9,830 nucleotides of DNA from Planctomycetota bacterium (GTDB lineage: Bacteria > Planctomycetota > Planctomycetia > Planctomycetales > Planctomycetaceae): NCBI GenBank assembly GCA_027622115.1, contig JAQBZS010000186.1, positions 1 to 9,830 of the forward strand. The letters run 5' to 3'. Below the pieces are notes generated by a model. It searched no databases and was not told the DNA's origin. It worked only from the letters and a program-made list of their open reading frames with translations. Positions 6,916 to 9,830 of this stretch are shown piece after piece. A program made the position numbers and the translations under genes. How positions within the stretch are numbered: position 1 is the stretch's first letter; the number at the start of each line of letters is the position of its first letter.

Positions 6916-6923
6916 CTCCTCCT
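6916..6923 (-). promoter_or_regulatory. Strong ribosome binding site of the redoxin gene
   Basis: The minus strand reads AGGAGGAG, ending 6 nt before the ATG at 6909. It is the best Shine-Dalgarno match in the window and fixes the redoxin start. Confidence 0.85.
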
Positions 6924-6992
6924 ACCGAATGGACAGCGCCGCTTTGTGACGCATGGATGAGGGATTACCGCCCCGAAGGTGTCTAAACATGC

Positions 6993-7049
6993 GAGCCCCG
7001 TAAGGCCTCGGGCACAGGTCGGTGCCCGGACGCTTACGCGTCACGGCTC
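6993..7049. repeat. 57-bp imperfect palindrome, candidate dispersed intergenic repeat
   Basis: Outer arms GAGCC/GGCTC (6993-6997 with 7045-7049), middle arms GTAAG/CTTAC and inner arms CGGGCAC/GTGCCCG (7009-7015 with 7022-7028) pair around a 6-nt loop, AGGTCG. The right arm also contains the smaller palindrome GACGCTTACGCGTC (7029-7042). GAGCCG at 7062-7067 offers a second partner for the right outer arm. The GC-rich cruciform form between two divergent promoters resembles REP-type elements. Whether it is repeated elsewhere in the genome cannot be seen from this window. Confidence 0.6.
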
Positions 7050-7230
7050 ACGGTTGCGGTCGAGCCGCGTCGTTTGTGGACATCTCCCGGATTGAAACTA
7101 CCAAGAACTGATTTGACGCGTTTTCACTCCTCAAACTCGCGTGCCTGCGGCGTGCGGTTAAACGAGCGCCAAAGTGACGCAGTCCAACTAGAATAGCTGC
7201 ACGGAGTGTCCGACGTCTTTGGGAAATCAG

Positions 7231-9633
7231 ATGATGCATTTAACGACTCCAACTCTTGGCCTGTTGCTCCTTGTCGCGCCATCGATCAGCGCGGCTGCCG
7301 AGGCCCCGGACTTCGGCAAAGCCGGCCGAGCGTATCTTCAACAGCATTGCCTCAAGTGCCACGGCGGTGCCAAGCCCAAGGCGGGGCTTTCGCTGGAGCC
7401 GTTTCGCGATTCCTCGTCGCTCGTCAAACAGCGAAAGACTTGGGACACGGTGCTGACGCGAATTGCCAAAGGCGAAATGCCGCCGAAGGGTCAGCCACAG
7501 CCGAGTATCGCGGAAGCCGTGGCGTTCACGGACCTCGTGAAAGCGGTCTTCGATCACGCGGATCGAAATGCCAAGCCCGACCCCGGGCGAGTCACCATGC
7601 GACGGCTGAATCGAGTCGAATATCGCAACACCGTCCGCGACCTGATGGGCGTGCAGTTTGACCCAACGGCGGATTTTCCATCCGACGACATCGGGCACGG
7701 CTTCGACAACATCGGCGATGTACTCACGCTGTCGCCGGCCTTGATGGAGCGTTACCTCGCGGCGGCCGAGTCGATCGTGAGTCAGGCGATCATGCCGGAT
7801 CCGCCGCCGGTCATTAAACGGCGGTTGGCATCGATCTATACGGAGCCGGCTTCCGGCGAGTCTGCGAAGCTCGCGGTCAACGGCTTTCGTCCGATGAGCA
7901 CGGACGGCAAGCAGTTCATCGAACTTGGGCCGATCAACACGCCGTACAATTGGGAGTCCGACAGCGACTACATCTTTCGCACGCGAGTTTACGCCGAGAG
8001 CGGCAACGGAAAACCGCTCAAGGTCACACTGCTGCTGCACGGCAACGGACTGCCCAACCCGTCGCCCGATGCCGAGCTGAACACGCTGTTGGGAAACGTG
8101 CAGCGACCAGCGCGAATCCTCAAGACGTTTCTCGTGGCGGCCAACAAACGTGAGGACGCTGTGATCCTCGAAGTCCATGTCCCGGCCGCGCCGAACCGCC
8201 ATCGCATGATGATCGCCATCGACAAACCGGCTGCGGGCGGGCCGCATTCGAAGCTGTGGGTCGAGTACCTCGCGCTCGACGGACCGCTCGATCCGCGCCC
8301 GGCCAGTCATCGCCAACTGCTGGCCGTAACACCGGGAAAACCGCAGGCTGAACAGTCGCGTGAAGTCCTGTCGCGATTCCTCCGACGTACGTTTCGTCAG
8401 CCCGTGACGCCGGACGAGTTGTCACGTTCGATTCGGCTCGTGGACCTCGCTCTGGCCGAAGGTGACAAGTGGGAGTCGGCGATTCAGTTCGCAATGCAAG
8501 CCGCGTTGTGTTCGCCAAAGTTCCTCTTTCGCATGGAACTCGATAATCAACCACGGAGCCCGCAGGTCCGCACGCTCGACGAATTCCAGTTGGCGTCGCG
8601 GCTGTCGTATTTTCTGTGGAGCACGATGCCGGACGACACGCTGCTGGACCTCGCCGAGAAAAAACAACTCACGGCGAATCTCGATACCCAAGTCCGTCGC
8701 ATGCTGGCCGACCCGCGAGCGTCGTCGCTGGTCCAAAACTTTGTGATGCAGTGGTTGCAAGTGAAGCGAATCGAGTTCATTTCGCCGGACGGTCAGTTGT
8801 TTCCGACGTTTAACGTGAAGCTCCGCGAAGCGATGCTCCGCGAAACCGAGTTGTTCGTGGAATCGATTCTGCGCGAAGACCGTAGCGTGCTGGATCTCAT
8901 CGACGCCGACTTCACGTTTCTCAACGAACCGCTCGCACAGCACTACGGCATCGCCGACACCAACGGCAACACGATCGGCCAGAAACCACAAACGCCGCGC
9001 GGACGGCAGATCAAAGGCCAACAGTTCCAGCGAGTCTCGTTACAAGATCGAACTCGTGGCGGACTGTTGACGCAAGCCAGCGTACTAACGGTGACATCGA
9101 ACCCCACTCGCACGTCGCCGGTCAAACGCGGTCGCTGGGTCTTGGAACAGATCCTCGGTGCCCCGCCGCCACCTCCGCCGGCCGATGTCCCCGAGTTATC
9201 CGAAGAGAAGCAGGTCGTATCGACCGCGTCGTTGCGTCAGCGAATGGAAGCGCATCGCCGCAATCCGGCTTGCGCGAATTGTCACGCAAAGATGGACCCG
9301 ATCGGTTTCGCGCTCGAAAACTTCAACGCCGTCGGAGCATTCCGCACGACAGACGGAGACTTCGATGTCGACGCCACCGGCGAGTTCTCGGACGGCACAA
9401 AGTTCAGCGGCCCGGCCGAATTGAAGACGATCGTGATGCAGCGCAAAGAGGAGTTCACACGTTGCCTGATCGAGAAGATGCTGACATACGCGCTCGGCCG
9501 CGGCATCGAATTCTACGACCGCCCAACCGTGGAAAAGATCGTGCAGTCGCTACCGGCCCAGCAGTACAAGTTCTCCGCCCTAGTCGCACAAATCGTCAAA
9601 TGCGACGCCTTCCGCCAGCGTCGCGGCGAATAA
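7231..9633 (+). CDS. Secreted DUF1592-family protein with two c-type haem motifs (PSCyt1-DUF1587-DUF1595-DUF1592-DUF1588-DUF1585)
   Basis: The product is 800 residues. Residues 1 to about 22 are a signal peptide ending SAAA. CLKCH (40-44) is a c-type haem motif in a PSCyt1-like domain, with GEMPP downstream as a possible Met ligand. VTMRRLNRVEYRNTVRDLMG, from residue 121, opens the DUF1587 region. A beta-sandwich, carbohydrate-binding-like stretch covers about 205-360. DUF1595 (from about 377), DUF1592 (TLDEFQLASRLSYFLWS, from about 448) and DUF1588 (TRGGLLTQASVLTVTSNPTR, from about 607) follow. DUF1588 includes a second haem motif, CANCH (681-685), in the context AKMDPIGFALENF. A C-terminal DUF1585 completes the standard order. 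These proteins are expanded in planctomycetes and are thought to act in the periplasm on complex substrates, but no reaction is established. The open frame reaches a TTG at 7219; ATG 7231 (or 7234) after GGGAAA is the better start. No DUF1552 partner follows within the window. Confidence 0.93.
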   Translation: MMHLTTPTLGLLLLVAPSISAAAEAPDFGKAGRAYLQQHCLKCHGGAKPKAGLSLEPFRDSSSLVKQRKTWDTVLTRIAKGEMPPKGQPQPSIAEAVAFTDLVKAVFDHADRNAKPDPGRVTMRRLNRVEYRNTVRDLMGVQFDPTADFPSDDIGHGFDNIGDVLTLSPALMERYLAAAESIVSQAIMPDPPPVIKRRLASIYTEPASGESAKLAVNGFRPMSTDGKQFIELGPINTPYNWESDSDYIFRTRVYAESGNGKPLKVTLLLHGNGLPNPSPDAELNTLLGNVQRPARILKTFLVAANKREDAVILEVHVPAAPNRHRMMIAIDKPAAGGPHSKLWVEYLALDGPLDPRPASHRQLLAVTPGKPQAEQSREVLSRFLRRTFRQPVTPDELSRSIRLVDLALAEGDKWESAIQFAMQAALCSPKFLFRMELDNQPRSPQVRTLDEFQLASRLSYFLWSTMPDDTLLDLAEKKQLTANLDTQVRRMLADPRASSLVQNFVMQWLQVKRIEFISPDGQLFPTFNVKLREAMLRETELFVESILREDRSVLDLIDADFTFLNEPLAQHYGIADTNGNTIGQKPQTPRGRQIKGQQFQRVSLQDRTRGGLLTQASVLTVTSNPTRTSPVKRGRWVLEQILGAPPPPPPADVPELSEEKQVVSTASLRQRMEAHRRNPACANCHAKMDPIGFALENFNAVGAFRTTDGDFDVDATGEFSDGTKFSGPAELKTIVMQRKEEFTRCLIEKMLTYALGRGIEFYDRPTVEKIVQSLPAQQYKFSALVAQIVKCDAFRQRRGE

Positions 9634-9830
9634 AGAAAAGAGCCCAGACGAAAGAACATGCATGACTTCGATCGCACTAATCCGTTGGCAAACTGAACGG
9701 CGTGAAGCGCTGGACCAGATCGAAAATCGAAACTGCCCATCTCGCAATCGGTGGGGTCGGGTAGGGTGTTGAAAATTCGCTCTTGACTGACGAATTCTTT
9801 GGCGCAGGTTTCGTGCAAGGGGTGGCTGGG
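9634..9830. other. Right-end stretch with no recognised gene
   Basis: No frame on either strand here gives a recognisable family. A minus-strand frame is open from 9818 back into the cytochrome-like gene, but it overlaps that gene's C-terminal domain and is unconvincing. No hairpin with a T-run follows the stop at 9633, so transcription may continue past the window. Confidence 0.4.

Larger units (their letters stand above)
6910..7230. other. Divergent intergenic region between the redoxin and cytochrome-like genes
   Basis: These 321 bases hold no convincing gene. They must contain promoters for both flanking genes. TAGAAT at 7189-7194 is a good match to a sigma-70 -10 box for the rightward gene, but no matching -35 box is seen at the right distance, so it is only a suggestion. 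A TTGACG at 7113-7118 has no -10 partner. The left half carries the 57-bp palindrome listed separately. Confidence 0.45.

Noticed and set aside
7240..8316. 358-codon open frame on the minus strand
   Set aside because: It is antisense to the haem-motif protein. The Arg-rich translation is typical of shadow frames.
9513..9818. 101-codon minus-strand frame at the right end
   Set aside because: It overlaps the C-terminal domain of the cytochrome-like protein and shows no known motif. It cannot be supported as a gene.

Overview
The window looks like chromosomal DNA of a planctomycete (Planctomycetota). It has about 58% G+C by eye, and most of its families are typical of that phylum. These are a large secreted protein with two CxxCH haem motifs and the DUF1587/1595/1592/1588/1585 domain chain, a beta-barrel outer-membrane protein of the BBP2/porin-2 type, a membrane-anchored von Willebrand A (vWA) protein with a Gly/Glu-rich linker, and a Gfo/Idh/MocA oxidoreductase. 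No phage, transposase, CRISPR array, tRNA or rRNA was seen. Family names rest on motif recognition by reading; no database search was run.

Layout. (1) Bases 1-1616, minus strand: a two-gene unit. A Gfo/Idh/MocA oxidoreductase (639-1616) is followed after 6 nt by a SAM-dependent methyltransferase with an N-terminal zinc-ribbon-like segment. The methyltransferase starts with GTG at 632 and runs off the left edge. (2) Bases 1848-4601, plus strand: a vWA protein followed 24 nt later by type III pantothenate kinase (coaX), whose N-terminus carries three perfect 18-bp tandem repeats. (3) Bases 4602-4918: a non-coding stretch with several hairpins. (4) Bases 4919-6217, plus: an exported outer-membrane barrel with 12 cysteines packed into 47 residues before the barrel. 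(5) Bases 6254-6293: a strong hairpin terminator between convergent genes. (6) Bases 6304-6909, minus: an exported thioredoxin-fold redoxin with a CNHC site. (7) Bases 6910-7230: a divergent intergenic region with a 57-bp imperfect palindrome. (8) Bases 7231-9633, plus: the secreted cytochrome-like DUF1592-family protein. (9) Bases 9634-9830: no gene recognised.

How the genes fit together. Most of the window is ordinary envelope and metabolic content. Only coaX has a well-defined core pathway, the first step of coenzyme A synthesis. Three neighbouring genes in the right half act outside the cytoplasm: the Cys-rich barrel, the redoxin and the c-type cytochrome protein. A shared redox or disulfide role is possible but is inference. 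I did not find a clearly new multi-gene system. The most distinctive signals are the coaX N-terminal repeat, the Cys-rich segment before the barrel, the methyltransferase that has no ATG start, the folded leader upstream of the barrel gene, and the intergenic palindrome.
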